A stretch of DNA of 64,000 nucleotides from Marinifilum sp. D714 (GTDB taxonomy: Bacteria > Bacteroidota > Bacteroidia > Bacteroidales > Marinifilaceae): NCBI RefSeq assembly GCF_030851345.1, contig NZ_JALPNU010000010.1, forward strand, positions 1 to 64,000, read 5' to 3'. This document shows positions 9,314-19,048 of the stretch, piece after piece. The first letter of the stretch is position 1. Every line of letters begins with the position of its first letter. Below the pieces are notes generated by a model. The model saw only the letters and a program-made list of their open reading frames with translations, did no database searches and was not told where the DNA came from. The translations under genes were made by a program, and so were the position numbers.

Positions 9314-11503
9314 CTAGTTATTGAATAACAATTCGCGATATTTTGGCAATGGCCACATTTCATTATCAACAACAAGTTCTAACTTATCAATATGGTAACG
9401 AATATCTTCTAAATATGGACGCACTTTCTGATCGTATGCAAATGCCATTTTGTGTCCATCTTCAATAACATTACATTCTTTACGAGCTTCAACCATTCCT
9501 TTCACCTTCGCTTTAATTGAAGAGATATGACCCGAAATTTCTCTGATCAACTCTTTTCTGGCTCCAGCTAATTCTTCAAACTCATCAGCTGAGAAGATAT
9601 CTCTTAAACCTTGAACATTCTGAATCAATTTGGTTTGGTAAGCCACTGCAGTAGGTACAATATGGTTGATTGCTAAATCACCTAACACACGTGCTTCAAT
9701 CTGTATCTTCATGGTGAATTTTTCCATTTCAACCTCAACACGAGCTTCCAATTCCTTCTCTGTCATTACACCACTTTCAATCAAAGATCTCTTAGCAGGT
9801 GCATCAAGATATTTAGAAAGAGATTCCGGCACACTAGTAATATTAGTTAAACCACGTTTTTTAGCCTCGATTACCCATGCTCCTGAGTAACCATCACCAT
9901 TAAAACGGATTGGCTTAGATTCAATGATCAATTTTTTAAGAACCTGGAAGATCGCTTCATCTTTTTTGATTCCTTCATTGATCAATCGATCTACAGCAGC
10001 TTTAAAATCTTTCAACTGAACTGCCATTGCGGCATTTAAAGCAGTCATAGCTGCAGCGTTGTTTGCAGAAGAACCAACAGCACGGAACTCAAAACGATTA
10101 CCTGTAAAAGCAAATGGAGATGTACGGTTACGATCGGTATTGTCCAAAATAATTTCAGGAATACGACCAATACCTAATTTCAATGCTGTTTTTTCATCTG
10201 GAGTCATTTTCTTCTCTCCAACTTCCTCAACAATTTTCTTCAACATCTTAGATACCTCATCACCCAAGAATACAGAAACAATTGATGGTGGTGCTTCGTT
10301 AGCTCCCAATCTATGACTATTAGATGCAGTAAGAATTGATGCACGAAGAAGATCCTGATTCTTATATACAGCCATTAATGTATTCACAACAAAAGTAAGA
10401 AACTGCATGTTTCCTTTAGGATTTTTACCTGGAGCCATTAGAACAACGCCAGTATCAGTGCTTAACGACCAGTTGTTGTGCTTACCAGATCCATTAACCC
10501 CAGCATATGGTTTTTCGTGGAACAATACACGGAACTTGTGATTACGAGCAACTCTTTTCATTACATCCATCACCAATTGGTTGTGGTCATTAGCCAAGTT
10601 AGCCTCTTCGAAAATTGGAGCCAACTCAAACTGAGAAGGAGCTACCTCATTGTGACGAGTTTTTACAGGAACTCCTAATTTGTGACACTCTACCTCCAAG
10701 TCCATCATGAATTTTGACACACGTTCTGGAATAGAACCAAAATAGTGATCATCCAACTGCTGATCTTTAGATGAAGAATGCCCCATTAATGTACGACCAG
10801 TTAAAGTAAGGTCTGGACGTGCTTGATACAATGCCTCATCAATAAGGAAGTATTCCTGCTCCCAACCTAAATTCGCATGAACTTTGGTTACATTTTTATC
10901 GAAATATTGACAAACATCAACTGCAGCCTCATCAACAGCAGCCAAAGCTTTTAATAATGGTGTTTTATAGTCAAGAGCTTCACCTGTATAAGAAATAAAT
11001 ATAGTAGGAATACAAAGAGTAGTCCCTATAATAAAAGCTGGTGAAGAAACGTCCCAAGCTGTATAACCTCGAGCTTCAAAAGTTTGACGGATCCCTCCCG
11101 AAGGGAATGATGAAGCATCCGGTTCTTGCTGAGCCAATAATTTCCCTGAAAAATTTTCAATCATGTTTCCACCATCACCATAGTCTATAAAGCCATCGTG
11201 TTTTTCTGCGGTACCATCAGTCAATGGTTGAAACCAGTGAGTATAGTGAGTAGCTCCTTTTTCAATTGCCCAAGATTTCATTCCCAAAGCAATCCCATCC
11301 GACATTTTTCTGTCGATTGAACCCCCTTTTTGGTTTGCTGTCATAACAGCCTTAAAAGCATCTTTCGACAGATACTTTCGCATGGATTCTACATTAAAAA
11401 CTAAGTCTCCATAATAATCAGTTACCTTATTAGAAGGCAACGACACCGATTTTGGCTGTCTCGACAGCAATTCATTCAACGCTTGAAATCTAATGGTGGC
11501 CAT
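9314..11503 (-). CDS. glnN: Glutamine synthetase type III
   Basis: ATP-dependent synthesis of glutamine from glutamate and ammonia; main nitrogen assimilation enzyme in the cytoplasm. Type III enzymes are about 730 aa and typical of Bacteroidota; this one is 729 aa. Visible landmarks are the N-terminal RFQALNELLSRQ, the catalytic-face block HANLGWEQEYFLID, KTRHNEVAPSQFELAP, and the ATP/glutamate region NGSGKHNNWSLST, followed by NRTSPFAFTGNRFEFR. The gene is alone between two terminators. The 5' region (11,504-11,670) is AT-rich with no recognised operator. Confidence 0.95.
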   Translation of the reverse strand: MATIRFQALNELLSRQPKSVSLPSNKVTDYYGDLVFNVESMRKYLSKDAFKAVMTANQKGGSIDRKMSDGIALGMKSWAIEKGATHYTHWFQPLTDGTAEKHDGFIDYGDGGNMIENFSGKLLAQQEPDASSFPSGGIRQTFEARGYTAWDVSSPAFIIGTTLCIPTIFISYTGEALDYKTPLLKALAAVDEAAVDVCQYFDKNVTKVHANLGWEQEYFLIDEALYQARPDLTLTGRTLMGHSSSKDQQLDDHYFGSIPERVSKFMMDLEVECHKLGVPVKTRHNEVAPSQFELAPIFEEANLANDHNQLVMDVMKRVARNHKFRVLFHEKPYAGVNGSGKHNNWSLSTDTGVVLMAPGKNPKGNMQFLTFVVNTLMAVYKNQDLLRASILTASNSHRLGANEAPPSIVSVFLGDEVSKMLKKIVEEVGEKKMTPDEKTALKLGIGRIPEIILDNTDRNRTSPFAFTGNRFEFRAVGSSANNAAAMTALNAAMAVQLKDFKAAVDRLINEGIKKDEAIFQVLKKLIIESKPIRFNGDGYSGAWVIEAKKRGLTNITSVPESLSKYLDAPAKRSLIESGVMTEKELEARVEVEMEKFTMKIQIEARVLGDLAINHIVPTAVAYQTKLIQNVQGLRDIFSADEFEELAGARKELIREISGHISSIKAKVKGMVEARKECNVIEDGHKMAFAYDQKVRPYLEDIRYHIDKLELVVDNEMWPLPKYRELLFNN

Positions 11504-11670
11504 AAAATTAAAAATTTTAGTTAATAGTTAATGTTGTCTGTAATTTTTAAGGGGTAATTAGAAAAAAATAGTTGTTTTTTACTAAACACCCCCTCAACTA
11601 CACAATACAAAAATGATGAAAAAAAATAAATATCGCAAGACTACCTGGAAATTGAAAGGGGTATATCACA

Positions 11671-11714
11671 AAAAAAACCGATAAAAATCACAGTAGAACC
11701 CCTGATTTTTATCG
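11671..11714 (-). terminator. Terminator of the kinase-like/phosphatase pair
   Basis: A perfect 12-bp stem (cgataaaaatca / tgatttttatcg) with a 12-base loop is followed on the minus strand by an eight-base T run. It lies 44 bases after the CotH-like gene. Confidence 0.85.
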
Positions 11715-11757
11715 ATTGCGCAAATATTTTTAACTTTTTATAGAAAAAGTCTAATTT

Positions 11758-12852
11758 TTATCGAGTCTTAGGAATTTTTGGAGAATTTTTCTCTATTACC
11801 TCTCGAACATCTCTTTTGGAATTAATTAACCTATAAAATTCTTCTATGTATCCTATTAATTTATTTCGATTTTCATCTTTTAGATAAGTACAACTGCTAA
11901 TAACTTCTAAGAAAGAAGGTTTTAATTCCTTAAAGTTCTCAAAAGCTTGTGCCAGTTCTTCTGAATTCCACCTCATACCTTTATATAAGCGTTTGTATTT
12001 TGCGTCTGGTTCGATTTTAGGTGAAAGAGTATAATACGAATGATTAATTATCCCAGACCAATCAAAATCAAATGGTACTACAACTGGAATACTATGCTCG
12101 CTAACAGATAAAACATCTATATTATGCAATCGGCCAACATCCCAATCGGCATTGCCTATCATTAATTGAAATAAAGAAAGCATTACCATATTTTCTCTCA
12201 ATATCTCATATTGCTTCATGTTCTTGAAGTTCAAAATATTCTTTCCATTTCTTAATGCAACATCCTCCTTGTCTTCAAGAAAAAAGCCAAACTTTGTTAT
12301 TGTATCTGAGGAGTTTACATCTATAAATGCAACTTGAGATAATCGAACACGATAACTGTGATTCGAAATCAAATTATACATCTTATATATAAGATATTCC
12401 TCAATGGTATGCTGCTCATAGTCGTCAACAAAAGACTGGCAATGACTCACATATTTTAATTTTGATTGCCCCTCAAACTCCGTTCCCTTAGCTTCTTTAA
12501 CGGGTATTTTAAACCGTAAAGGGGGAAAATTACAATTTTGTTTTCTACGACGAAAATTACCTCTGGTTTTTACTTTTACCTCAAATACATCTGCCTTTCC
12601 ATTCTCTGATAGCACCTTTAATTCACTTTTATGATATTTCCTCTTTTCTGCAATATCATTTATTAATAATGCTAAATCAGTTTTTAATTCAATCTTTAAA
12701 AGATCTTCATTCTTAAACAATGGTAAATTTAACAGACTATCTCTATCCTTTGCTGTTATTGGATTTGCACTAAGAATATTTCCTGAACAAACCAATAACA
12801 TTAATAGTAAAACAAGATTTCGCCCTTTTCTTATTACGCCCCCATTATCCAT
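11758..12852 (-). CDS. Exported CotH-like atypical kinase-fold protein
   Basis: Hypothetical exported protein of about 364 aa. I place the start at 12852 (MDNGGVIRKG) because it yields a signal peptide (VLLLMLLVCSGNILSA) and lies 13 bases after the upstream stop; the longer 12924 start would overlap that gene. The layout resembles the CotH family of atypical protein kinases: KTRGNFRRR near the N-terminus, EEYLIYKMYNLISNHSYRVR, then an N-x-D motif followed by H-N (IGNADWDVGRLHNID) and a D-x-D motif (VVPFDFDWSG), which would match catalytic-loop and metal-binding segments. This assignment is by motif inspection and is not certain. It follows a secreted phosphatase gene in an apparent two-gene operon. 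Confidence 0.6.
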   Translation of the reverse strand: MDNGGVIRKGRNLVLLLMLLVCSGNILSANPITAKDRDSLLNLPLFKNEDLLKIELKTDLALLINDIAEKRKYHKSELKVLSENGKADVFEVKVKTRGNFRRRKQNCNFPPLRFKIPVKEAKGTEFEGQSKLKYVSHCQSFVDDYEQHTIEEYLIYKMYNLISNHSYRVRLSQVAFIDVNSSDTITKFGFFLEDKEDVALRNGKNILNFKNMKQYEILRENMVMLSLFQLMIGNADWDVGRLHNIDVLSVSEHSIPVVVPFDFDWSGIINHSYYTLSPKIEPDAKYKRLYKGMRWNSEELAQAFENFKELKPSFLEVISSCTYLKDENRNKLIGYIEEFYRLINSKRDVREVIEKNSPKIPKTR

Positions 12853-12865
12853 TTTATAGTAATAT

Positions 12866-14053
12866 TTATTCAATACTTTCTTTTTTCCCATCAATAAATA
12901 TGCGATAGTATTTATCATCTTCAAATAGTAATACCTGTGATTTTATTTCATCATAACCCATTGGGACATTCATTGCAACCAATCTTCCATCTTTTAAAAA
13001 TCTAATCGTTTCTACTTCGGTATGACCAAAGAATATTCTTTTTACCTTATAATAATTTAATACCCTATCCAATTCTTCATCTGTAATTATAGAATAATTA
13101 CGTGTTTTCATTAAATACCCCCTATACCACAGCGGGTTGCCAGGAAAATAAACTTCTTTCATCAATTCAGCCTGCGTTTTTCCATGATCCGGCTTTAAAC
13201 TCATTCTTATTTCTTCATTAATTTGAGTTAAAGACATCTCTTTTTCAATCATTTCAGGCGAAATTCCACCATGAACAAAAAGTAGATCATTAATTTTCAC
13301 AGCAGAATTAAGAGACCTTAACCATTTCCCCAATTCTGTATCCTCCTTAAAAAAACGCGGATAATTTATCATTAAACGTTTGCTCATTTTTTTATACTTC
13401 GGAGCTATATATCGGGCATCATTCATCAATACCATAATTTCGTGATTCCCCAATAAGTAATGCAATCTACCCTTATTTGATTTTGCTTGTTGTTGCAATT
13501 TCTTAATTAAATAAAGACTTTCGGTAACCTTATCACCTCTATCAAAAATATCACCAATGAACACCACATGTCCATCACCCCACAACCAATTCAATTCTTC
13601 ATCAATAACTTTTGCTCCCTGTAATAGTTTAATCAAAGTATCATATTCTCCATGAACATCTCCAACTACCAATATTTTTTCCACATTTTCAAATTCATCC
13701 CTCTGTACAGGATAATTCCCTCTTCTGAGCCAATATCTATTTTTATCACCTTTAAGACCTTTTACCTGTACTGAATCAGACTTTACTTTTAACCTCTTCT
13801 CTCTAATACTAATACTATTCTCTTCATGCGAGTGATCAACATACCACATTCTTACCTCTTTTGAGTCGATCCACGAAAAATGAGGTCCGTCTGAATAGTC
13901 TGGCAAGTTTATGTCATCAATATTTCCTCTAAAAACTTTATCGTATTTAGAAAATGCACCAGAACTTAATTTCTTTTTTTGCGCACTAAGTGGAAACAAA
14001 ACACAAATGCCCAATAAAACCAATAAGAATTTTACATATTGACATGAATTCAT
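12866..14053 (-). CDS. Exported PPP/Shewanella-like metallophosphatase
   Basis: Calcineurin-like phosphoesterase with all PPP-type metal motifs: VVGDVHGEYD, FIGDIFDRGD, LLGNHEIMV, a later VHGG and FGHTEVE. The DARYIAPKY stretch after GNHE is like the Shewanella-like protein phosphatases. A cleavable signal peptide (MNSCQYVKFLLVLLGICVLF, ending in SAQ) sends it to the periplasm or outside. At 395 aa it is slightly longer than plain PPP enzymes because of an N-terminal extension of about 100 residues. It is the first gene of a pair with the CotH-like kinase-fold protein, suggesting opposing phosphorylation and dephosphorylation of an exported target. The substrate is unknown. Confidence 0.82.
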   Translation of the reverse strand: MNSCQYVKFLLVLLGICVLFPLSAQKKKLSSGAFSKYDKVFRGNIDDINLPDYSDGPHFSWIDSKEVRMWYVDHSHEENSISIREKRLKVKSDSVQVKGLKGDKNRYWLRRGNYPVQRDEFENVEKILVVGDVHGEYDTLIKLLQGAKVIDEELNWLWGDGHVVFIGDIFDRGDKVTESLYLIKKLQQQAKSNKGRLHYLLGNHEIMVLMNDARYIAPKYKKMSKRLMINYPRFFKEDTELGKWLRSLNSAVKINDLLFVHGGISPEMIEKEMSLTQINEEIRMSLKPDHGKTQAELMKEVYFPGNPLWYRGYLMKTRNYSIITDEELDRVLNYYKVKRIFFGHTEVETIRFLKDGRLVAMNVPMGYDEIKSQVLLFEDDKYYRIFIDGKKESIE

Positions 14054-14240
14054 AAGACCTAACTTTTTATATCAAACCGAATACCATTTCTCTCAGCTTG
14101 CTTTAAATCAAAAACTAAACCAGAATATTTATTGAAAATCGCACACTAATAATGTTCGAAAGTAAAACACAAGCTGCCCGTTATCGAACAAACAATGAAT
14201 TTGCATGAAGTTAGTAAAAAATATTCAGAGCTAGTTATAC

Positions 14241-14272
14241 AAAAAAACAGGAGCCCTTTCGAACTCCTGTTT
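14241..14272 (-). terminator. Terminator of the SusC/SusD operon
   Basis: The stem acaggag / ctcctgt is followed on the minus strand by a TTTTTTT run, 25 bases after the SusD stop. Confidence 0.8.
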
Positions 14273-14296
14273 CACTACTACTACAATGTACCTGGC

Positions 14297-15922
14297 TTAG
14301 TATCCAGGGTTTTGCTCTATTAATCCTCCACTATTATCAACCTCACTTTGAGGAAGAGGGAAGTATAAATGTTTTGGTAAAGTTAAATTTGTTGCTTTAT
14401 AAACAGGATTTCCCGAATCGGAAACTGTATATGTTCCATCTCCATTACGAGTTAATGAAGCTTTCACTTTATAACCATCAATTTTCAACTCTTGTTCTAT
14501 ACGTCCAGTTCTAACCAAATCGTGGAATCTGTGACCTTCACCACATAACTCAACACGTCTTTCACGATAAATTGCATTTAATAAATCAGCTCCTGATGCA
14601 GTAATATCCGGTAAAATAGTCTCATTGCCTTGTCTTGCTCTTTCTCTCACCTTATTCAAGTAAGTTCTGGCATCACCTTCAGCATTCGTATGGTAACATG
14701 CTTCAGCATATAACAAATAAACATCCGACAAACGAATAATTCTTTCATTGATAGGTGAATTTCTAAAGTTACCAAGAGCTTTATAAGCTTCTTTAGACAA
14801 ATAATGCTTATAGTTACTAAAACCTGTAAGATCTTCCGATACAACACCGGGTGTTTCTCCATCCAATATCCACTGATCAGCAAATTGTAATGAGTTAATC
14901 AAGGAAGCATCACGTCTTGGATCTCCATCTTCAAAAGCAAGATATAAATCATAAGTTGCTTGATAACGACCATAAGGATCTGCTCCACCTAACCATGGCA
15001 TATTTAAGAACGTGGTAAAATTCCCATTATTTGTAAAGGCACCATCATCTTTTGGAGAATCGTAAAATTGCACTTCAAAGATTGACTCTTCATTATTCTC
15101 TTCTGCTTCAGTAAACAAATCGTGGTAATTACCGGTAAACAAATCATATTCGCCCAAAGAAAACAACTTTTCAGCATATGATTTAGCTTCTGCCCATTTC
15201 TCTTCATTGTAAAAATCCTGAGTAGAATATCCAGAGCTTGCCTGAGAAACACATACTTTTACCAACATTGCAAGTGCAGCACCTTTAGTCGCCCTCCCCA
15301 AATCATTTGATTCAAAATATGTAGACTTCAATGGTAATACTTCGGCTGCATCTTTTAAGTCTATTTCTATTTGATTATAGATTTCTTTAGCTGAAGATCT
15401 TGTTTTATTTAATTCATCTCCTAATAACGGAGTAGTAACAAGGGGTACACCTCCAAAATTTTTAACCAAATCGTAATAGTAATAAGCTCTCATAAATTTT
15501 GCTTCTGCTACCACTCTTTTTTGCAACTCCTTATCCTCAACACCAGCAATATCTTTACCTTCAACATTAGCTAAAAGTTTATTTGCTATCAATATTCCAC
15601 GATAATTATATCTGTAATTATATGTGAACAAAAAGGCTGTTGCATCATAGGTATATTCTCTCATCTTCAGATCTTCTCTATCAACAGCATCATCTGTTGT
15701 TGAATTACCAAAGGTCGTACGTCCCCAATTGTAATGGTATTCCCATAAAGGAGCATAGCACGCATTAGCAGCTTTAATTAATTCTGCATCGTTAGAATAA
15801 AAGCTTCCCTCTGTTTGTTCCCCGATTTTTACGGTATCAAGAAACTCTTCATCACAGGCTGTCATTGAAAAGATGACTAATCCTGCTATTAATATATTTC
15901 TTAAATTTTTCATTTTCATCAA
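14297..15922 (-). CDS. SusD/RagB family surface glycan-binding lipoprotein
   Basis: Outer-membrane lipoprotein that caps the SusC transporter and captures ligand. The lipoprotein signal (LVIFSMTAC) precedes a mature N-terminus DEEFLDT typical of SusD. The conserved blocks are present: AEAKFMRAYYYYDLVKNFGGVP (here trimmed to its first words) near residue 140, RIIRLSDVYLLYAEACYH, YRERRVELCGEGHRFHDLVR, and the C-terminal LIEQNPGY. At 541 aa it is normal in length. Its start lies 3 bases after the SusC stop. The position downstream of muropeptide-processing genes suggests a peptidoglycan fragment as ligand, which is inference. Confidence 0.93.
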   Translation of the reverse strand: MMKMKNLRNILIAGLVIFSMTACDEEFLDTVKIGEQTEGSFYSNDAELIKAANACYAPLWEYHYNWGRTTFGNSTTDDAVDREDLKMREYTYDATAFLFTYNYRYNYRGILIANKLLANVEGKDIAGVEDKELQKRVVAEAKFMRAYYYYDLVKNFGGVPLVTTPLLGDELNKTRSSAKEIYNQIEIDLKDAAEVLPLKSTYFESNDLGRATKGAALAMLVKVCVSQASSGYSTQDFYNEEKWAEAKSYAEKLFSLGEYDLFTGNYHDLFTEAEENNEESIFEVQFYDSPKDDGAFTNNGNFTTFLNMPWLGGADPYGRYQATYDLYLAFEDGDPRRDASLINSLQFADQWILDGETPGVVSEDLTGFSNYKHYLSKEAYKALGNFRNSPINERIIRLSDVYLLYAEACYHTNAEGDARTYLNKVRERARQGNETILPDITASGADLLNAIYRERRVELCGEGHRFHDLVRTGRIEQELKIDGYKVKASLTRNGDGTYTVSDSGNPVYKATNLTLPKHLYFPLPQSEVDNSGGLIEQNPGY

Positions 15923-15925
15923 TAA

Positions 15926-18900
15926 TTAGAAAGTTAGATTTGCACCAATTGAGAAAATCCTTGCTTGTGGATAAGTACCATAATCAATTCCTTGACTAAG
16001 AGTTCCACCTCCAATTTCAGGATCTAAACCAGAATAATCGGTAATGGTAAATACATTCTGTCCTGAGAAATATACTCTTACATTTTCCAACCATGGAGTT
16101 ACATCTCTAAATGTATAACCTACTTGGATATTTTTTAGTCTCAAATAAGATCCATCCTCAATGTAAAAATCTGAAGCTCTTAGGTTTCTTTCAACAGTTG
16201 AAGCATTTAATCCAAACATTGTGTTTGAACCATTCTGAGGAGTCCAATGGTTTTTATAATCTTCTGCCAATGCAAATCTTTTTATATCAGCATAGTTATA
16301 ATATTTAAATCCATTAAAGATCTCATTACCTGTAACTCCTTGGAAGAACATGCTCAAATCCCAATTTTTATAGTTTACATCGATATTTACACCATAAAAT
16401 AAATCTGGATTTGGATCACCAATTTGAACACGGTCATCGCCATTAATTACACCATCAGGAGCTTCAAGAACACCATCATTATCTTTATCTGTCCATTGAT
16501 CTTTAAATCTAAAATCACCAGCACCAATTGGCTCTGAAGACTGAGCACTTGAAGCAACTTCCGCATCTGATTGGAATACGCCATCTACTTCATATCCAAA
16601 GAATGCACCAATTGGATATCCCTCTGCAGTTCTTGTTGTATTACCAACCAAACTTACACTACCAGACCAAATAGGAGCTCCTCCTCCTAAACTTGTAACT
16701 TCATTCTCAACATGTGAAGCATTTACATTAACCGTAAACTTAAGATCACTACCTATTTTTCCATGATAACCAAGATTTAACTCGAAACCTTTGTTTTCAA
16801 CAGTACCCGCATTTACATAAGGACTTCCATCGTAACCTGCATATTCCGGAATTGGCACTCTAACCAACATATCCTTGGTTTCTTTCTTAAAGTAATCTGC
16901 TGAGAAAGTAATCTTATCATTCAAAAAGGCAAGATCAAGACCGAAGTTGGTTGATTCTACCGTTTCCCACTGAACCTTAGAATTTGCCATTTTTACAGGA
17001 GCTGCTCCTGCATATTCTTTTCCTGTTAAATAATCCTTTCCTCCAAATACATAACTATACTCAACTCTTGAATCACCAGTTTGAACAGTTGAAGCAAATG
17101 AATAAGGATCAATTTTAGCATTACCTACGCGTCCCCATCCTGCACGAACTTTTATTCTATTCACTAAATCTTCAGGAATAAAATCCATAAATTTCTCACT
17201 TCTTAATTTCCAACCCAAAGACATAGATGGGAAATTCCCGAAGCGCTTATCTGGACCAAATACAGAAGATCCATCTCGTCTAAACGAAGCTGTTAAATAG
17301 TATTTATCAGCATAATCGTAATTTACACGAGCAAGATACGAGTACATTGTTGTTTCTTGTCCAGAGTTCCATGCCCCTGTACTTTCAATGTCTGTAGAAG
17401 CATTTATATATTGTAACTCTTCGTTGTCATTAGGAATATTATTCCTGGATACACTAATATAATCTGATTCATTTTTTTCTGCTGTAAAACCTCCCAGTAC
17501 ATTAAAGCTGTGGTCATCTACATCAAATGTATAAGTAATGGTATTTTCAGTTAGGTAACCATTAAAATCAGATGTTCCTCTTGAAATCTTATTTACTGCA
17601 TTAATTTCCTGCCCGTAGTCAAATGCAGGCAAATAAGTTTTACTCTTCGATCTTGAAACATTTAAACTTACTGCTGATTTAATGAATAAATTTTTTATCG
17701 GCTCGAATTGCAAATATGAATTAGCAAGGATTAACAATGCTTTTCTTTCTCTAACATCTCTATTTAATTGAGCAACAGGATTTCCTAAATCAGAATAAGG
17801 TGTTGATGCATATTCTCCTGATTCCTGAAAGACTGGAGTTAAAGGATCATTTCTTTGAGCTAAAGTAAGAATCCCATTTATTGCATTACCAGTAACCTGG
17901 TGATTGGTCGTGTGTGAAAGCGAAACATTAACTCCAGCCTTCCATTTAGGACTTAAAGTATAGTTGTTATTCAAGCGTGCATTAATTCTTTCGTATTTAG
18001 AATTTAAAACAATCCCTTCATTCTGAAAATATCCAGCACTAAACAAATTATTGTTTTCAGCATCACCTTTAGAAATGGTTGCATTCGCTTTATAGATTTT
18101 TCCCACACGAGTAACTTCATCAAACCAATCTGTGGTTCTATTTACATCATCAGATGGTGATTTTAATTCTAGAGGATGATAAGCTGTTGAACCTGTAAAA
18201 TTAGCAGCATTTGTTTGTGCTGTATTATAAGTTTCCAACCAATCTTTAGAATTCATTAAGTCTGGTTCTGTCCAAGCCTTTTGAATACCAGACATCAATT
18301 CTACTTGTACTTTAACATCTTCAGTGTTACCAGTTTTTGTTGTAATCAATACAACACCATTCGCACCTCTCGAACCATAAATTGCTGTTGCAGATGCATC
18401 TTTTAATACTTCAAGACTCTTAAAGTCACTTGGATTCAAGTGTGAAATATCATCCAGTAAAATTCCATCTACAACATATAATGGAGATGAGTTATTCACG
18501 GTACCAGTACCTCTTACTCTAACCGATAAGCCTGCTCCTGGAGCTCCTGATGTTTGAGTTACCATTACACCCGCTGCTCTACCCTGTAAAAGGGCTGCTG
18601 CATTTGACACTGGTTGATCTTCCAATGCTTTTGCATTTACACTCGCAACAGAACCTGTAATGTCACTCTTTTTCTGAACACCATAACCAACAACTACAAC
18701 TTCGTCCATTGCAAAATTATCAGTTTCTAGTGCTACATTAATTTCTGCTTGAGTCCCAACAGCTACCTCAAACGTTTTCATTCCGATATACGAAAATACT
18801 AAAACAGCATTGTCATTAACTGTCAATTCATACTTTCCATCAAAATCAGTTGTTGTTCCATTGGTTGTACCTTTTTCTACAACCGAAACACCTGGGATTG

Positions 18901-19009
18901 TATACCCATCTTCTGCACCGGTAACTATACCTTTAACCAACACATCCTGTGCAAAGGATACCTGCCAGCCAAGAAGCATAATTAACGCTAAGCATGCAAT
19001 TTTTCTCAT
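15926..19009 (-). CDS. SusC/RagA family TonB-linked outer-membrane transporter
   Basis: TonB-dependent outer-membrane importer paired with SusD. It has a signal peptide (MRKIACLALIMLLGWQVSFA), then a carboxypeptidase-D regulatory-like domain (VLVKGIVTGAEDGYTIPGVS), the family plug start MDEVVVVGYGVQKKSDITGS, the signature RGTGTVNNSSPLYVVDG, KDASATAIYGSRGANGV, and a 22-strand barrel ending in a C-terminal Phe. At 1,027 aa it is a typical size. No anti-sigma/ECF pair or hybrid two-component regulator is adjacent, unlike many polysaccharide loci; control may come from the GntR regulator at 42,464. Confidence 0.95.
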   Translation of the reverse strand: MRKIACLALIMLLGWQVSFAQDVLVKGIVTGAEDGYTIPGVSVVEKGTTNGTTTDFDGKYELTVNDNAVLVFSYIGMKTFEVAVGTQAEINVALETDNFAMDEVVVVGYGVQKKSDITGSVASVNAKALEDQPVSNAAALLQGRAAGVMVTQTSGAPGAGLSVRVRGTGTVNNSSPLYVVDGILLDDISHLNPSDFKSLEVLKDASATAIYGSRGANGVVLITTKTGNTEDVKVQVELMSGIQKAWTEPDLMNSKDWLETYNTAQTNAANFTGSTAYHPLELKSPSDDVNRTTDWFDEVTRVGKIYKANATISKGDAENNNLFSAGYFQNEGIVLNSKYERINARLNNNYTLSPKWKAGVNVSLSHTTNHQVTGNAINGILTLAQRNDPLTPVFQESGEYASTPYSDLGNPVAQLNRDVRERKALLILANSYLQFEPIKNLFIKSAVSLNVSRSKSKTYLPAFDYGQEINAVNKISRGTSDFNGYLTENTITYTFDVDDHSFNVLGGFTAEKNESDYISVSRNNIPNDNEELQYINASTDIESTGAWNSGQETTMYSYLARVNYDYADKYYLTASFRRDGSSVFGPDKRFGNFPSMSLGWKLRSEKFMDFIPEDLVNRIKVRAGWGRVGNAKIDPYSFASTVQTGDSRVEYSYVFGGKDYLTGKEYAGAAPVKMANSKVQWETVESTNFGLDLAFLNDKITFSADYFKKETKDMLVRVPIPEYAGYDGSPYVNAGTVENKGFELNLGYHGKIGSDLKFTVNVNASHVENEVTSLGGGAPIWSGSVSLVGNTTRTAEGYPIGAFFGYEVDGVFQSDAEVASSAQSSEPIGAGDFRFKDQWTDKDNDGVLEAPDGVINGDDRVQIGDPNPDLFYGVNIDVNYKNWDLSMFFQGVTGNEIFNGFKYYNYADIKRFALAEDYKNHWTPQNGSNTMFGLNASTVERNLRASDFYIEDGSYLRLKNIQVGYTFRDVTPWLENVRVYFSGQNVFTITDYSGLDPEIGGGTLSQGIDYGTYPQARIFSIGANLTF

Positions 19010-19048
19010 AGTGTTAAATTTAGATTAGCAAAATTATCTTAATTACAT

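Noticed and set aside
12866-12924. Overlapping long start (12,924) of the CotH-like gene
   Set aside because: It would overlap the phosphatase gene by 59 bases and place the signal peptide inside the protein; the 12,852 start fits better.
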